In this document: in pieces, positions 1 to 9,685 of the stretch
Position numbering within the stretch: the stretch's first letter is position 1
How the letters are laid out: the number at the start of each line of letters is the position of its first letter
Source of the DNA: a virus
IMG/VR virus record: IMGVR_UViG_3300046459_000436
Span: 1-64,000 of that record
Strand: one strand, 5' to 3'
Length of the DNA: 64,000 nucleotides
The notes under the pieces: generated by a model
Told to the model about the DNA's origin: nothing
Databases searched by the model: none
The model's input: the letters and a program-made list of their open reading frames with translations, nothing else
Translations under genes and position numbers: made by a program

Positions 1-576
1 GTCGTAGCCGACGGCCATGACGCAGTGGCCGCCCTCGATGCGGGCGCCCTTGACGACGTCCCAGACCTGGCCCGCGTTGAACTGGTCCATCGCGGAGTCG
101 GGGAAGTTCATGCCGATGTTCAGCGAGCCGAACAGGGCGATGGCCTGCTTGACCTCGGCGGTCTTGGAGACGTCCACCGCCGCGTAGGCGATGATTTTGT
201 GGCCGATGAGGCCGTTCTTCCGCCAGTAGGCGAGGACGTCCTGGATGTAGGCGCCCTGGTCCGTGGACGGCTTGGCCGGGTTGTAGCCGGTGATCGCCGA
301 GTAGAACGCGAGTACCTGCGTGGTGGTCGGCTTGACCTCGGTGCCGGATCCGTACCAGGTGAGCTGGTTGATCTGGTGGCCGACCTCGGCGCACGTACAG
401 TCTCCGACCGCGTCATTGCCGAGCATGTCCCAGGTGATCGCCGGATCGGCGAACAGGCACTGCGCCGGGGGCGCGGCGAGGATGCGTTGCCGGTGCTCGG
501 CGAGGACGGCGGAGAGCTTCAGGTGCGGTCTGGCGGGCTGGGCGGGAAGCTTCCCGCCTTGGAAGACGATGGTCAC
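1..576 (-). CDS. Papain-like cysteine peptidase-fold protein, partial (first 192 residues)
   Basis: The first 192 residues are visible and the gene runs off the left edge. Two blocks fit a papain/C39-like fold: a Cys in the context VGDCTCAEVGHQ (Cys60) and a His in GGHCVMAVGYD (His184), the expected order of nucleophile and base. Similar proteins follow the tail genes in actinophages, where a role in cell-wall or virion protein cleavage is plausible. The start is a GTG with CGGAG five to six bases upstream. It lies last among the visible late genes, after the tail-tip cluster. Endolysin is possible, but no peptidoglycan-binding domain is in view, so the substrate is open. Confidence 0.7.
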   Translation of the reverse strand, partial: MTIVFQGGKLPAQPARPHLKLSAVLAEHRQRILAAPPAQCLFADPAITWDMLGNDAVGDCTCAEVGHQINQLTWYGSGTEVKPTTTQVLAFYSAITGYNPAKPSTDQGAYIQDVLAYWRKNGLIGHKIIAYAAVDVSKTAEVKQAIALFGSLNIGMNFPDSAMDQFNAGQVWDVVKGARIEGGHCVMAVGYD

Positions 577-655
577 GAGGGCTCCGGAAGGGCGTGATGG
601 GGCATACGAAAGCCCCCGGGCTGGTGACCGAGGGGCGGGCGAAGACGAGGTTGGA

Positions 656-910
656 TCAGGTGAACGACGGCGGGGTGCTGGCCAGGTTGGGCGCGTAGAC
701 GACCGCCGTGTCCACGACCTTCGAGACCGACACCGGGTTGGTGACACCGGTCGGCCAGTCGACGCCCTTGAGGGCCTGGAGGATTTCCAGCGCGAGGGCG
801 TCATTGCTGTCGGCGCCGGTGGACATCTGGAAACCGCCGTTGATGCTGAGCGTGCCGCTGTCGACGTTCATGGAGAACGTGTAGTTCGTGCCGGTGTTGC
901 TGCTGCTCAC
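656..910 (-). CDS. Small tail-region protein of unknown function (84 aa)
   Basis: An 84-residue protein starting at a GTG just after the jelly-roll gene. It is rich in Ser, Thr, Asn and Gly at the N-terminus and contains ALALEILQALKGVDWPTG in the middle. No family is recognised. It lies between a predicted receptor-binding protein and a peptidase, so a tail-tip or lysis-cluster role is likely. The 79-base gap before the next gene has only a weak 5-bp GC stem. Confidence 0.6.
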   Translation of the reverse strand: MSSSNTGTNYTFSMNVDSGTLSINGGFQMSTGADSNDALALEILQALKGVDWPTGVTNPVSVSKVVDTAVVYAPNLASTPPSFT

Positions 911-926
911 GCGGGGGCCTTTCGGG

Positions 927-1457
927 TCAGGCGGAGATGCGGACAATGCACGCGGTGCTGCTCGTGCTGGTGCCGGTCGAGGTCGCGAGGGTTCCGCCGG
1001 AGTTCTGCCATCCGGCGAGCTCGATGTAGTCGCCGACGGCCAGTTGCACGAAGCAGGTGCAGCACACGGAGCCGTTGTTGGTGCTGGTGGCGGCGGCCTG
1101 GATGGCGCTGCCTTGGATGGCGGCACCGTTGAGGAGGAATTGCAGGGTGCGGGTGCCGGTGCCGCTGGTGGCCCAGCAGGCGCTGCCGGTTGCGAAGTAC
1201 AGGCCGGCGGTCTGGCAGGTGTAGCGGCTGGTGTTGGTGACGGTGGAGTGGCCGCCGTCGGAGTCGACGATCTCGGTGTCGAGGGTGATGGGTACCGCGG
1301 ACGTGCCGGTGGTGAAGGACTGGGCGGCCGAGGAGTAGGCCTTGAAGCGGACGGGGGCGAACAGGTAGGTGAAGCCCCCGAGGATGTTGGCGTTCCACAG
1401 GGCCGAGGTGTTGAAGTTGCCCGGGACCTCGGTGGGAACGGTAGGGATCGTGGCCAC
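927..1457 (-). CDS. Jelly-roll (C1q/TNF-like) tail-tip protein
   Basis: A 176-residue protein. After a short N-terminal arm (residues 1-35) comes a beta-rich domain with the C1q-like pattern: an alternating hydrophobic start (FKAYSSAAQSF), a central YTCQTAGLYFATG, a later LQFLLNG and a closing VQLAVGDYIELAG. Such domains form trimers at the tips of phage fibres and baseplates and bind receptors. It sits directly after the large tail protein, 12 bases from that gene's stop, with a GTG start. A receptor-binding or adhesion role is inferred from fold and position; the ligand cannot be read from sequence. Confidence 0.75.
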   Translation of the reverse strand: MATIPTVPTEVPGNFNTSALWNANILGGFTYLFAPVRFKAYSSAAQSFTTGTSAVPITLDTEIVDSDGGHSTVTNTSRYTCQTAGLYFATGSACWATSGTGTRTLQFLLNGAAIQGSAIQAAATSTNNGSVCCTCFVQLAVGDYIELAGWQNSGGTLATSTGTSTSSTACIVRISA

Positions 1458-1469
1458 GGGTAACCCCTC

Positions 1470-4400
1470 TCAGTACGCGAAGGCGGTGGAGTCGAACGCC
1501 GAGGAGGCGTCGTAGGTGGTGGGGTCGGTGACGCCCGTCGGGAGGGGTTCACAGACGATGTCGCCGATGGCGTGGGTGTGAACGGTCGTACCGGTGAGGG
1601 TGATGACTGCGGTCGTCCAGCCAGGTGAGGTGGCGCCGACGCTGAGGATGGTGACGGTCTCTTGGTGCACCGAGTCGCCCATGCTGAGGACGATGGACTG
1701 TCCGGGGCCGAGTTGGGCGGCCAGCGGGTTGGTGTTGTCGGCGCTGGCGTTGACGGTGATCGTGCTGGCGCCGACGGACACGGCCGCGTTGAGCGTGGCG
1801 TGCCAGGCGGCGAAGAGCGCGTAGGGGGTGAGGTCGGCGGGCGAGCACTGGAGGGTCTGGAAGGCTTCGCCGTCGTCGCCGAAGTCCCAGGCGATGTTTT
1901 CGACGAAGCATTCGACCTGGGTGGCCGGCACGTTGGGTGCGCGGCGCATGATGCGGACGCGGGTGCCGAGCTCCAGGGCGAGACAGACGGGCCACATCGC
2001 GGGGTTCGCCGACGGGTGGAGCTTGATGGAACTGACTCGGGTGGCCGGGTTCTTGTAGCGGCTGAGCAGGTAGTTCGCTGCATCCTGACATTCCAGGGCG
2101 CTGCTGGAGTTGACCGTTCTGCTCATGGTGCGGGGGAAGAAGTTGGCGAGGGATGTCGCATCCGTGGCGTAGAACGCCTGGGACGTGGACTCCTGCGTGA
2201 CGGTGACCTGGTTCGACAGGTGGGTGCTGTCGAAGTCCAGGCTGACGTCCTCGTAGGGCCATTCGCCGGATGAGGTGTTCTCCCCGAAGGTGTAGGCGGG
2301 GGTGGTGGCGTTGTAGCGGGCGGACCGGGAGCGGAATGTGACTGTCCCGGCCCGGTTGACGAAGTGTTCGCCCGCCTCGGTGTCCACTACGGCCTGGAGG
2401 GCGCTGACGGCGTCCTGGCCGTCGATGGCCGCGGGTCCCATGGAGGTGGTGAGGCCGGTCTGTACGGAGCTCGGGCCGGTGTACCCGGAGTAGCGCAGGA
2501 TGCGGGCGTAGCGGGCCGCGCTAGAGTCCCCGGCGCAGGCGGAGCGCCAGGCCGTGTACAGGTTGGTGACGGTCGTGGAGCCGAGGAACGACGGGAATTC
2601 GGCGACGAATGAGATGTCGCCCTTGAAATTGAGGATGGTGCCGTTGCCGACGGTGGGGTCCACGTAGGTGCCGACGTTGTCGCTGATCAGCCCAGATGGG
2701 GCGGTGTTCGCCGCGCTGATGTAGGAGTAGACAACCCCGTCGAGGGCGATGAAGGTGGCCGTGGCGGTCGGGTCGAATCCGAAGATGACCAGGTGCCAGT
2801 CGCCGTCGCACACGTTGGTCGTGCCGGCTACTCGGGAGCCTCCCGCTCCCGTGGGGCCCGCCGACGCGAACTGGACGTACCCGGTGGCGCCGATAGTGAG
2901 GAGGAGGTCCGATCCCGCAGGGACGCCGAGGGCGCGCTGGTTGTCGAATCCCGACCAGAGCACAGCGCTGTTGGCCGGGACCGCTCCTCCCGTGTAGCGG
3001 AAGGCGATCATGCGCGTCCAGATGGTTGTCGCCGGGCCGAGGATGCCGGTCGAGCCGAGGCTGATGAACGTTGCTGCGCTGATCGTGTTGGTGCCCGGGT
3101 TGGCGTTGTTGAGCCTGGCGACAGTGCCGGAGCTGCCCGCGTAGGTGCCACCGGCGTCGTTCGCGGCGATCGCGTTGCCGAAGGTCAGGCTGCCCGCACC
3201 GTACTTGGAGGTGGCGAGCTGCGCGGCCAGGTAGGTGCCGGTGGTGTCCGATACGGACGTGGAGCCCGACGGGTCGTCGAGCTTGAACAGGAACCGCGGC
3301 GAGAGGGTGCTGATCTCCTGGGTGAGGGGGTCCGACAGGGTCTTCTGTGACAGCAGACTGAAGGCGTCCACGGCCGACGGGACGACCTTGCCGTAGGTGC
3401 CGGACATGTCCCAGGTCGACGGCCACCGCTCCATGAACCCTGCGTAAACCGGGTTCCACAGACCAGGGCAGGCCCACGCTGACGCGGTGGAGCCCTTCTC
3501 CAGTTGCCAGCCGTCGACCTGCAGCGAACATGTGGCCGCTGCCGACGATGCGAGGGCCACGCCCACGTCGATGCCCGCCGCGTTACTGGGGGCGGTCGCG
3601 GTGACCGTGATGGTCGTCCACGCGGCCGTCGTCGAGCCCGTCAGGGACGCCGACGAGCCGTAGGTGAACGACGTCGGTGTCGAGCCGCCGCCCGCGGTGT
3701 ACCAGCCGAGGAACGCCTGCACGCTCAGGCTCGTGGATGCGGTGACGTCCCGCACCCGCAGCTGCACCGTGTACGTCTGCCCCGGGATGACGCTGAACCG
3801 GGGCGTGTGGCAGGCGCGCGACGCCGACGCGGACCCGTTCGGCACCGCGAACTGCATGACCATGCCGCCAGCCCACGCCGTGGCGGTAGCGACGAACGAG
3901 CCGCCCGAGGTGTCGGTCGAGGAGAAGATGTCCGCGCCCGCCGAGCCAGATGGGATCGTGCCCGCCGAGTAGCCGCCCAGGTCGCCGCCCGTGGCGTGGA
4001 CCTGGTCCAGGAGGTTGCGGGTCGGCGGCCACTGTGCCCGGCGTCGGTACGGCTGGTACGGCTGAATGTGCCCGTACCAGGGCCCGGAGGCGTTGACCGG
4101 GTCGAGGGCGGCGTCCGTGTTGGCGAGCGTGAGGTTGGCCTCGCCGGAGCGCACCTGGTCCGTCTCGTACTGACGGCCGCGCGACGTCCCCATCGACCCG
4201 CGGGTTCGGTCGGAGACCTCCACGTAACGGTCGAGCGGCGAGTCGCCCGCGTTGGCGTTCCAGTACGGTGCCCACGCATCCTCGATGGTCGGCCAGTTCA
4301 GGTTGAAGGGGCCGCCGAGCATGGTGTTGACGTGCTGGATCGTGGCAGCGTTGCCTGCGGCTTCGGTCCCGCCGGCGCTGGTCTGGAACAGGAACTGCAT

Positions 4401-4892
4401 CGCGGTCGCCGACCACGAGTAGGTGCTGCTGCCGAGCGTCGTCCACGTGAAGCCGTCCGCCGATGCCTCCGCGAAGAATGTGCCGGACGCTTCCCGCAGC
4501 CGCCACCAGCCGTGGGCGTTGGGATCGTAGGTGGTCAGTGCCGTGTTGACCGTCACTCCGGCGGTGAGCACGGTCAGACGGAACACACCCGCTTCGAGGC
4601 GCATCGATACCGCGTTGCTGGCGTCGACCATCAGCTTGAAGATGGTTTTGGTGTTGCCGGAGCCGTTCGGGACCGCCCCCACCTCGGCGTACACGGCACT
4701 CGACGTTGCGTCGTACACACTGGTCGATCCGAAGGTGTTCGTTGTGCCGCTGACCGTGGGCTGCGCCAGTGACACGAGATCATTGACGCTGTCCAGGGCT
4801 GCTGCGCCGCCCGTGACGTTGTTCCACACCACGGCGTTGATGGCCGCTGCGGTGAACGGGTCGGCGAACGTGGACAGCTTGGGGTTGGGCAC
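1470..4892 (-). CDS. Large minor tail protein with LamG/concanavalin-like domains
   Basis: A 1140-residue protein immediately after the tape measure gene, the usual place of the distal-tail and hub proteins of siphophages. The N-terminus (about 30-190) reads as a concanavalin-like beta sandwich. Residues about 200-290 carry a PYWNANAGDSPLDRYVEVSDR segment typical of actinophage minor tail proteins. A second lectin/LamG-like domain spans about 550-830. The C-terminal third (about 870-1050, ending CFVENIAWDFGDDGEAF) resembles hub proteins. The product is extracellular virion material, likely built into the tail tip and touching the cell surface. Start GTG with GGAGG upstream. Confidence 0.85.
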   Translation of the reverse strand: MPNPKLSTFADPFTAAAINAVVWNNVTGGAAALDSVNDLVSLAQPTVSGTTNTFGSTSVYDATSSAVYAEVGAVPNGSGNTKTIFKLMVDASNAVSMRLEAGVFRLTVLTAGVTVNTALTTYDPNAHGWWRLREASGTFFAEASADGFTWTTLGSSTYSWSATAMQFLFQTSAGGTEAAGNAATIQHVNTMLGGPFNLNWPTIEDAWAPYWNANAGDSPLDRYVEVSDRTRGSMGTSRGRQYETDQVRSGEANLTLANTDAALDPVNASGPWYGHIQPYQPYRRRAQWPPTRNLLDQVHATGGDLGGYSAGTIPSGSAGADIFSSTDTSGGSFVATATAWAGGMVMQFAVPNGSASASRACHTPRFSVIPGQTYTVQLRVRDVTASTSLSVQAFLGWYTAGGGSTPTSFTYGSSASLTGSTTAAWTTITVTATAPSNAAGIDVGVALASSAAATCSLQVDGWQLEKGSTASAWACPGLWNPVYAGFMERWPSTWDMSGTYGKVVPSAVDAFSLLSQKTLSDPLTQEISTLSPRFLFKLDDPSGSTSVSDTTGTYLAAQLATSKYGAGSLTFGNAIAANDAGGTYAGSSGTVARLNNANPGTNTISAATFISLGSTGILGPATTIWTRMIAFRYTGGAVPANSAVLWSGFDNQRALGVPAGSDLLLTIGATGYVQFASAGPTGAGGSRVAGTTNVCDGDWHLVIFGFDPTATATFIALDGVVYSYISAANTAPSGLISDNVGTYVDPTVGNGTILNFKGDISFVAEFPSFLGSTTVTNLYTAWRSACAGDSSAARYARILRYSGYTGPSSVQTGLTTSMGPAAIDGQDAVSALQAVVDTEAGEHFVNRAGTVTFRSRSARYNATTPAYTFGENTSSGEWPYEDVSLDFDSTHLSNQVTVTQESTSQAFYATDATSLANFFPRTMSRTVNSSSALECQDAANYLLSRYKNPATRVSSIKLHPSANPAMWPVCLALELGTRVRIMRRAPNVPATQVECFVENIAWDFGDDGEAFQTLQCSPADLTPYALFAAWHATLNAAVSVGASTITVNASADNTNPLAAQLGPGQSIVLSMGDSVHQETVTILSVGATSPGWTTAVITLTGTTVHTHAIGDIVCEPLPTGVTDPTTYDASSAFDSTAFAY

Positions 4893-4938
4893 CGAGCACC
4901 TCCTGGATGTCGGCGCCCGGTGGCGCCCCTCGTGCTGG

Positions 4939-7900
4939 TCAGCGCTTGTACGGCACGTAGGTGCCCGAGTTCCGCATGCCGAGGCGCAGCATCGACTGCT
5001 CCACGACGTCCCGGAGATTGCGTTCGGTCATGACGTGGCCCTCGACCTGGATCGTCAGATGGTTGTGGACGACCGTCCCCCCGGCGCCTCGACCGCCACC
5101 CGCTAGTGCGAGCCCAGGGTTTCCTGGGGTACCTGCGGCCGTGACGGCGCCGGCAAGGTTCGACGCGGCCGTGGTGGCGTGGTGGGCGGCGCCCTCAATG
5201 CCCTTGGCGAGGCCTTGGGGAATGAACACGCCGAGGTCGGCGAAGACCTGCGACGGGCTCCTGATCCCCAACGCCTTCTTGATCGCTCTTTGCATGGCCT
5301 TGGCGATCCGCATCATCTGCCGCTCGATCGCCTTCTCCTGCGACTGCAGTCCCTTGACCAGGCCCTGCGCAGATTTGATGCCAGCCCCGTACATCGAGTC
5401 CGCCACCGACTTGCCAGCCGCGTTCGCCGCGCTCTTCGTGGCCGTCTGCAACTGATTGATCTGCTTGATCTGTGACTTCGACGCACCCGACAGGGCGGCG
5501 GCGGTCGCCCCGCCCTGGTCCACGCCGGCGCCAGCTATCTGCTCGATCAGGTCCGCGCGCAGGCCCTTCTTCTTCAAGGCCTGCAACTGGGCTGCGAACT
5601 GGGTGGCCTTGGCCATCTGGTCGCGCATCTTGTTGACCACGTCCTGCGCGGTCAACGCGAACCCCTCCTGGGGGGCGTCCGTGACGACGGAGAAGCCCTG
5701 CATGATCCCCGAGGCGACCGACTTGGCTTCGTCGGACCATGCCTTCTTCAGGTCGGCGAGCTTCTTCTGTGCAGCCTTCAGCCGGGTGGCCACGTCATCG
5801 CGCTTGTGCGCGAGGCCCATCAGCTCCTTCGACTCCCGGGCGACGTACCGCTGCAAACCCCTGTGGTGGCTTCCGAAGTCGACGTATAGATCCTTGGCCA
5901 GTCGGGTCGTTGCGGACTTCACCCGGGCCGTGGATCCGGTCAGGCCGTCTACGAGACCGTGGACCACCCACCCGCCGAGTTCCTTGAACTTTTTCGACGG
6001 CGACGCGATACCGAGGAACTTCTTCGCCGAGTTCAGCGCACCCTCGGCCAGTCCCTTCATCGCGCTGACCAGAGATGACCCGCCGTTTCGGACGCCCTGG
6101 ATGATGCCGTCGATGATCGCCTTGCCGATCTGCAGGAACCGGGATCCGATGCCCTTGACGGCACTCCATGCGGCGTTGAGGCCGCTGGTGATCGACCTCT
6201 TGATGTTGCCGACCGCGGTGGTGATGCTGCGCCACGCGGCGAGGAGGGGGGTGACCATCGCCGTTTTGATGGCGTTCCACGCGCTGCTCGCGATCGACTT
6301 GATTGCCATCCAGTTGGCGTGGAGAAAGCCGGCGACGGTCTGCCACACCGACTGGAGTCGGTGCCAGATCGCCATGACGGGGTTGATGATGGCGATCTGG
6401 ATGCCACGCCACACAGCGCCGGCGACGGCCTTGATTCCGTTCCATGTGGCATGGAGAAGCGCTTTGATTCCGTTCCAGGCGGCCTTCGCGACGTTGGTGA
6501 TCTGGGTGTGGAAGTGGTTCCAGGTCGCGACCAGGATGCCGATCGGCAGCGCAAAGATCAGCAGGAGGAGCGGCCACCACTTCCGGAAGAACCCGGTGAT
6601 GCCATTCCATACGGTGGCGGTGGTGCGCCCCACCCAGTGCCAGGCGCCCACGATGGGGTCGGCGACCATGTGCCACGCGGACGAGAAGAAACTCGCCACC
6701 GAGCGCCAGGCGCCGACCACCCAGTTGGTGATCGAATGCCAGATGCTGGCGGTGCCGTCGGCGACCCAATGCCACGCGGCGACGACTGCGTGGGCGACTG
6801 CCAGCCCGATGGTCTTGATGAAGCCCCAGACCTGCCGCCAGTGCATGGCCAGCATCACGAGTCCCGCGATGAGCAGGGCGATACCGATGACGATCTCGGG
6901 GATGCCGGTTGCCCACAGCGCTGCGGCCATGTTCCACAGGGAGACCGTGAAGGCATAGACCGCGGCCACCAGGAGTGTCCCGATGACCGCCGCCAAGGCC
7001 GCCGCGACGTCCTTGTGCTTCTCGAAGAACGTGACGGTCGCGAGAATCACCGGGATCAGCTTCAGGCCGAGGGCGATCGCCACAGTGACGATGGCTTCCT
7101 TGAGTCGGCTCATCTGCACGTTGAAGCTGGCCTGGGTGGTCTTCCAGCCTTCGACGTCCTTGGAGGCGTGGTTGAGCGATGTGGCGACCTTGTCGACGCG
7201 GTCCTTGAAGCCGTCGGTGTTCTCGCCGGTCAACTGAAGGGTGGTGTTCAGGCCGATGGCGCCGCCGGTCATCTTCTTGATGGCCTCGGTGTACGTCTGG
7301 GCCGCCGGGCCGCCACGCTTCAACTCGGCTGAGAATCCGTTGGTCTTGTTCTGGAGCGTCGCATACTGCGTCAAAAGGTTGGCCTGCTCGGGCGGGAGGG
7401 TCTTCAGCTCCTTGCGCCAGTCCCCCAGGGAGATGGAGCCCTTCGAGTAGGACTGGGCCAGCTTCTGCAGGTTCGCCGGCATGCTCTTGACCATCGCGTC
7501 CGCGTCCTGGGCGGCTTGCTTGGTCTTGTTGAACGCCGACAGCAGCAGGGTCCCGCTGGGCCCCATCTTGCCGAGGACGGTCTGGCTGAGCAGGTCCAGG
7601 GTGCCGGTAAGACCCCGCTTCCCGATCTTGGTTGCCACATCCGTGCTGGACAGACCGAGGCGCTGCATCTCCTGCACGGCAACACCATTGGGCGCGGCGA
7701 GAGAGCGGATGGTGGAGGCGAGTTCCTGCGTGGCCTCGCGGGCACTGGTGCCGTGCTGGGACAGCGTGGCGATGGCGCCACCGACCTCGGCGAACGAGAC
7801 CTTGTTGGCAGACGCGATGGGGATGACCGTGGACAGTGCGCCCGCGAACTCCTGCATCGTCATCTTGCCCTCGCCGGCCGCGGTCTTCAACGCGTTCATG

Positions 7901-8397
7901 ACCCGCACGCTGTCGGTGGCCTTGAGGTGGTAGGAGGCCATCACCGATGTCATGGCGTTGGTGACGTCCTTGAGGTCGGCGCCCTCCTCGCGGGCACCTT
8001 GTGCTGCGGCGCGCAATACTTTCAGGCCGTCCCCGGCGCGGTATCCGGCCTTCTCGACCTGATACATGCCCTCGGAGAGCACATCGGTGGAGGTGCCGGT
8101 CTCCCGGGCCATGGACAGGACGCCATTGGAGACCATCTTGAGGTTCTTCGTGGACTCGCCGCAGGCGGTAACCAGCAGGTTCATCTTCTGCTGAAAGTCG
8201 CCCGCCGCCTTGACCCCGTAGGCGAGGAATGCGGCGCCGACCAGGACGGTGGCCCCGCCGAGCTTGGTCATGGCGGCGCGAGCCCCGCCCATACTGGCGG
8301 TGAACGACTCGCCCTCCGTGGTGGCCCGGCGCATTCCCATCGTGAACGGCGCGGTCTCGGCTCGGAGCCGCACGAACAGGTCGGCGACGTCAGCCAT
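4939..8397 (-). CDS. Tape measure protein
   Basis: A 1152-residue protein that sets tail length and is ejected with the DNA. The N-terminal 380 residues match the TP901-type tape measure core (VADLFVRLRAETAPF, then KAAGDFQQKMNLLVTACGES). Hydrophobic helices follow at about 430-520, then many Trp-rich repeats of the form W(N/H)xI...AW(N/R), then an Ala/Lys-rich coiled region. The very C-terminus (HVMTERNLRDVVEQS, then LRLG and a Tyr-rich end) recurs in the small zinc-ribbon protein at 24.9 kb. Length predicts a tail of roughly 170 nm at 1.5 angstrom per residue. It lies between the gp10-like tail gene and the large minor tail gene. Confidence 0.95.
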   Translation of the reverse strand: MADVADLFVRLRAETAPFTMGMRRATTEGESFTASMGGARAAMTKLGGATVLVGAAFLAYGVKAAGDFQQKMNLLVTACGESTKNLKMVSNGVLSMARETGTSTDVLSEGMYQVEKAGYRAGDGLKVLRAAAQGAREEGADLKDVTNAMTSVMASYHLKATDSVRVMNALKTAAGEGKMTMQEFAGALSTVIPIASANKVSFAEVGGAIATLSQHGTSAREATQELASTIRSLAAPNGVAVQEMQRLGLSSTDVATKIGKRGLTGTLDLLSQTVLGKMGPSGTLLLSAFNKTKQAAQDADAMVKSMPANLQKLAQSYSKGSISLGDWRKELKTLPPEQANLLTQYATLQNKTNGFSAELKRGGPAAQTYTEAIKKMTGGAIGLNTTLQLTGENTDGFKDRVDKVATSLNHASKDVEGWKTTQASFNVQMSRLKEAIVTVAIALGLKLIPVILATVTFFEKHKDVAAALAAVIGTLLVAAVYAFTVSLWNMAAALWATGIPEIVIGIALLIAGLVMLAMHWRQVWGFIKTIGLAVAHAVVAAWHWVADGTASIWHSITNWVVGAWRSVASFFSSAWHMVADPIVGAWHWVGRTTATVWNGITGFFRKWWPLLLLIFALPIGILVATWNHFHTQITNVAKAAWNGIKALLHATWNGIKAVAGAVWRGIQIAIINPVMAIWHRLQSVWQTVAGFLHANWMAIKSIASSAWNAIKTAMVTPLLAAWRSITTAVGNIKRSITSGLNAAWSAVKGIGSRFLQIGKAIIDGIIQGVRNGGSSLVSAMKGLAEGALNSAKKFLGIASPSKKFKELGGWVVHGLVDGLTGSTARVKSATTRLAKDLYVDFGSHHRGLQRYVARESKELMGLAHKRDDVATRLKAAQKKLADLKKAWSDEAKSVASGIMQGFSVVTDAPQEGFALTAQDVVNKMRDQMAKATQFAAQLQALKKKGLRADLIEQIAGAGVDQGGATAAALSGASKSQIKQINQLQTATKSAANAAGKSVADSMYGAGIKSAQGLVKGLQSQEKAIERQMMRIAKAMQRAIKKALGIRSPSQVFADLGVFIPQGLAKGIEGAAHHATTAASNLAGAVTAAGTPGNPGLALAGGGRGAGGTVVHNHLTIQVEGHVMTERNLRDVVEQSMLRLGMRNSGTYVPYKR

Positions 8398-8463
8398 GGG
8401 AGCCCCCTCGGTTCTTGGAGTGGGGGCGCGGCGGGGCCACAGGCTGAGGGGTGTACTGGTGGG

Positions 8464-8922
8464 TTACCTCGCGCGCCAGCCGGGGCGGAATACCCGCTGG
8501 TACAGGGCCGGTGCGACGTGGGTGATGCCGAAGCGGTAGGCGGGCCCCAGGAATGGGTACGTCGCCCCGTTGCGGAGGCCCTCTTTCTCCAGGATCAGGC
8601 CGTAGCGGTTGGCCGGCGTGCGGCCGTAGGGCGGCGTGAACCCGACCGCGGTGCCGACCTTGGTCTCCCAGCCGCCGCCGACGAAGATGACCGGCGAGTG
8701 GGTGATGGCGCGGCGCAGCGTCCCGGAGATGACGGCCGGACCGGTGCCGGGCCGTGCTGGCGTCGGGGTGCCGCGTCGGTGCGCGCCGACGGAGGCGTTG
8801 ACCTTGGCCTGGCGTTCGATGGCGTTGGCCAGTTGGGTCAGGAAGGTCTTGGACTTGAGCTGGCCTTCGCGTTCGACCTCGGTGAAGATGCGCGTGAACT
8901 CGCCCGGCCGGAGTTCCGGCAC
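8464..8922 (-). CDS. HK97 gp10-like tail completion/minor tail protein
   Basis: A 152-residue basic protein between the tail chaperones and the tape measure gene. The pattern (an N-terminal helix with TRIFTEVEREGQLKSKTFL, a middle SGTLRRAITHS block, a closing GATYPFLGPAYRF with Arg-rich end) matches the HK97-gp10-like group, which acts at head-tail joining or tail completion. The start is a GTG that lies only a few bases after the frameshifted chaperone stop, so it is translationally linked to the GT product. Confidence 0.65.
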   Translation of the reverse strand: MPELRPGEFTRIFTEVEREGQLKSKTFLTQLANAIERQAKVNASVGAHRRGTPTPARPGTGPAVISGTLRRAITHSPVIFVGGGWETKVGTAVGFTPPYGRTPANRYGLILEKEGLRNGATYPFLGPAYRFGITHVAPALYQRVFRPGWRAR

Positions 8923-8926
8923 ATCC

Positions 8927-9591
8927 TCACCCCGCCCCCTGGCGCCTGGCCTTGCGTTCGGCGCGTTCGGCTTCGCGTTCCTCGTGGGTGCCGATCATGC
9001 CGAGGAAGTCGAGGGCGTAGCGGCGCACGTAGGCGGGGGTCTGCTGGAGTTCGTCCCACGACCAGTGCATGCGGCGCATGAGGATGAAGTCGGCCCACTC
9101 GGCGGGCGAACCGGTGCCGCCCCAGGTGCCCTCGATGATGGCTTCGACGGGCAGGAGGACGTCTTCGTAGTAGGGGCTGCCGGGCCCTACTGAGGGTCCA
9201 CGACGCGCTCAAGCTCCGCCATGATGCGCTTGATGATGACCATGGGGAGGCGGCCGATGTTCTCGATGGTGATGGCGCCCAGGCGCGGCTGTTGGCCGAC
9301 GCCGAGGGACTCGAAGAGCGCGACAGGGTCGGCATCCTCGGCAACGTCCGGCGTGTCGCCGCCGCTGAATGCCTCGTAGACCTTCCAGGCGACGATGATG
9401 CGCGCGAACACCGCATACATGGCCTCGTTGGCGCCCTGCGGATCGACCGGCTGCCCCTTGTCGTCGAGGGGCACATCCTCCGGGGTGATCTCCTTGGGTG
9501 GCAGGAGCTGCGGGTTCTTCATGAGGATCGAGCAGTCGTCGCCCAGTTCGGGGAACTGGAGCAGGACATACGGCTGGCTGTAGCCCGACAT
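8927..9591 (-). CDS. Tail assembly chaperone GT, made by a -1 ribosomal frameshift
   Basis: Reading on in the -1 frame from the end of G gives about 86 more residues with the typical T content (WADFILMRRMHWSWDELQQT, then VRRYALDFLGMIG and a Glu/Arg/Ala-rich end). This frame has a TGA at 9209-9211, so the slip must happen within the 20 or so bases before the G stop at 9187-9189. No perfect XXXYYYZ heptamer is present there. The best candidate is slippage of proline codon CCT back to CCC in GGACCCTCAG, two codons before the TAG. G/GT frameshifting is general in long-tailed phages; the exact site here is inferred. Confidence 0.75.
9187..9591 (-). CDS. Tail assembly chaperone G
   Basis: A 134-residue acidic protein in the G position, between tail tube and tape measure genes. 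It has a Pro-rich segment (LLPPKEITPEDVPLDDKG), then a helical core ending IENIGRLPMVIIKRIMAELERV. In siphophages G is made in excess and binds the tape measure with its frameshifted GT form while the tail tube polymerises. The reading frame that follows in -1 is open through this stop codon (next entry). Start ATG. Confidence 0.85.
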   Translation of the reverse strand: MSGYSQPYVLLQFPELGDDCSILMKNPQLLPPKEITPEDVPLDDKGQPVDPQGANEAMYAVFARIIVAWKVYEAFSGGDTPDVAEDADPVALFESLGVGQQPRLGAITIENIGRLPMVIIKRIMAELERVVDPQ

Positions 9592-9685
9592 GGATGGTTC
9601 TCCTTGCGGTGCGAGGGCGTTGAGGGCGTGAACCCTGGCCGTGCCGCGACGCCCTCACGCACGACACAGCCAGGGAGTAGGGCGG

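Noticed and set aside
1-576. Endolysin
   Set aside because: The papain-like core could be lytic, but no cell-wall-binding domain or holin neighbour is visible in the part seen, so I kept a neutral call.
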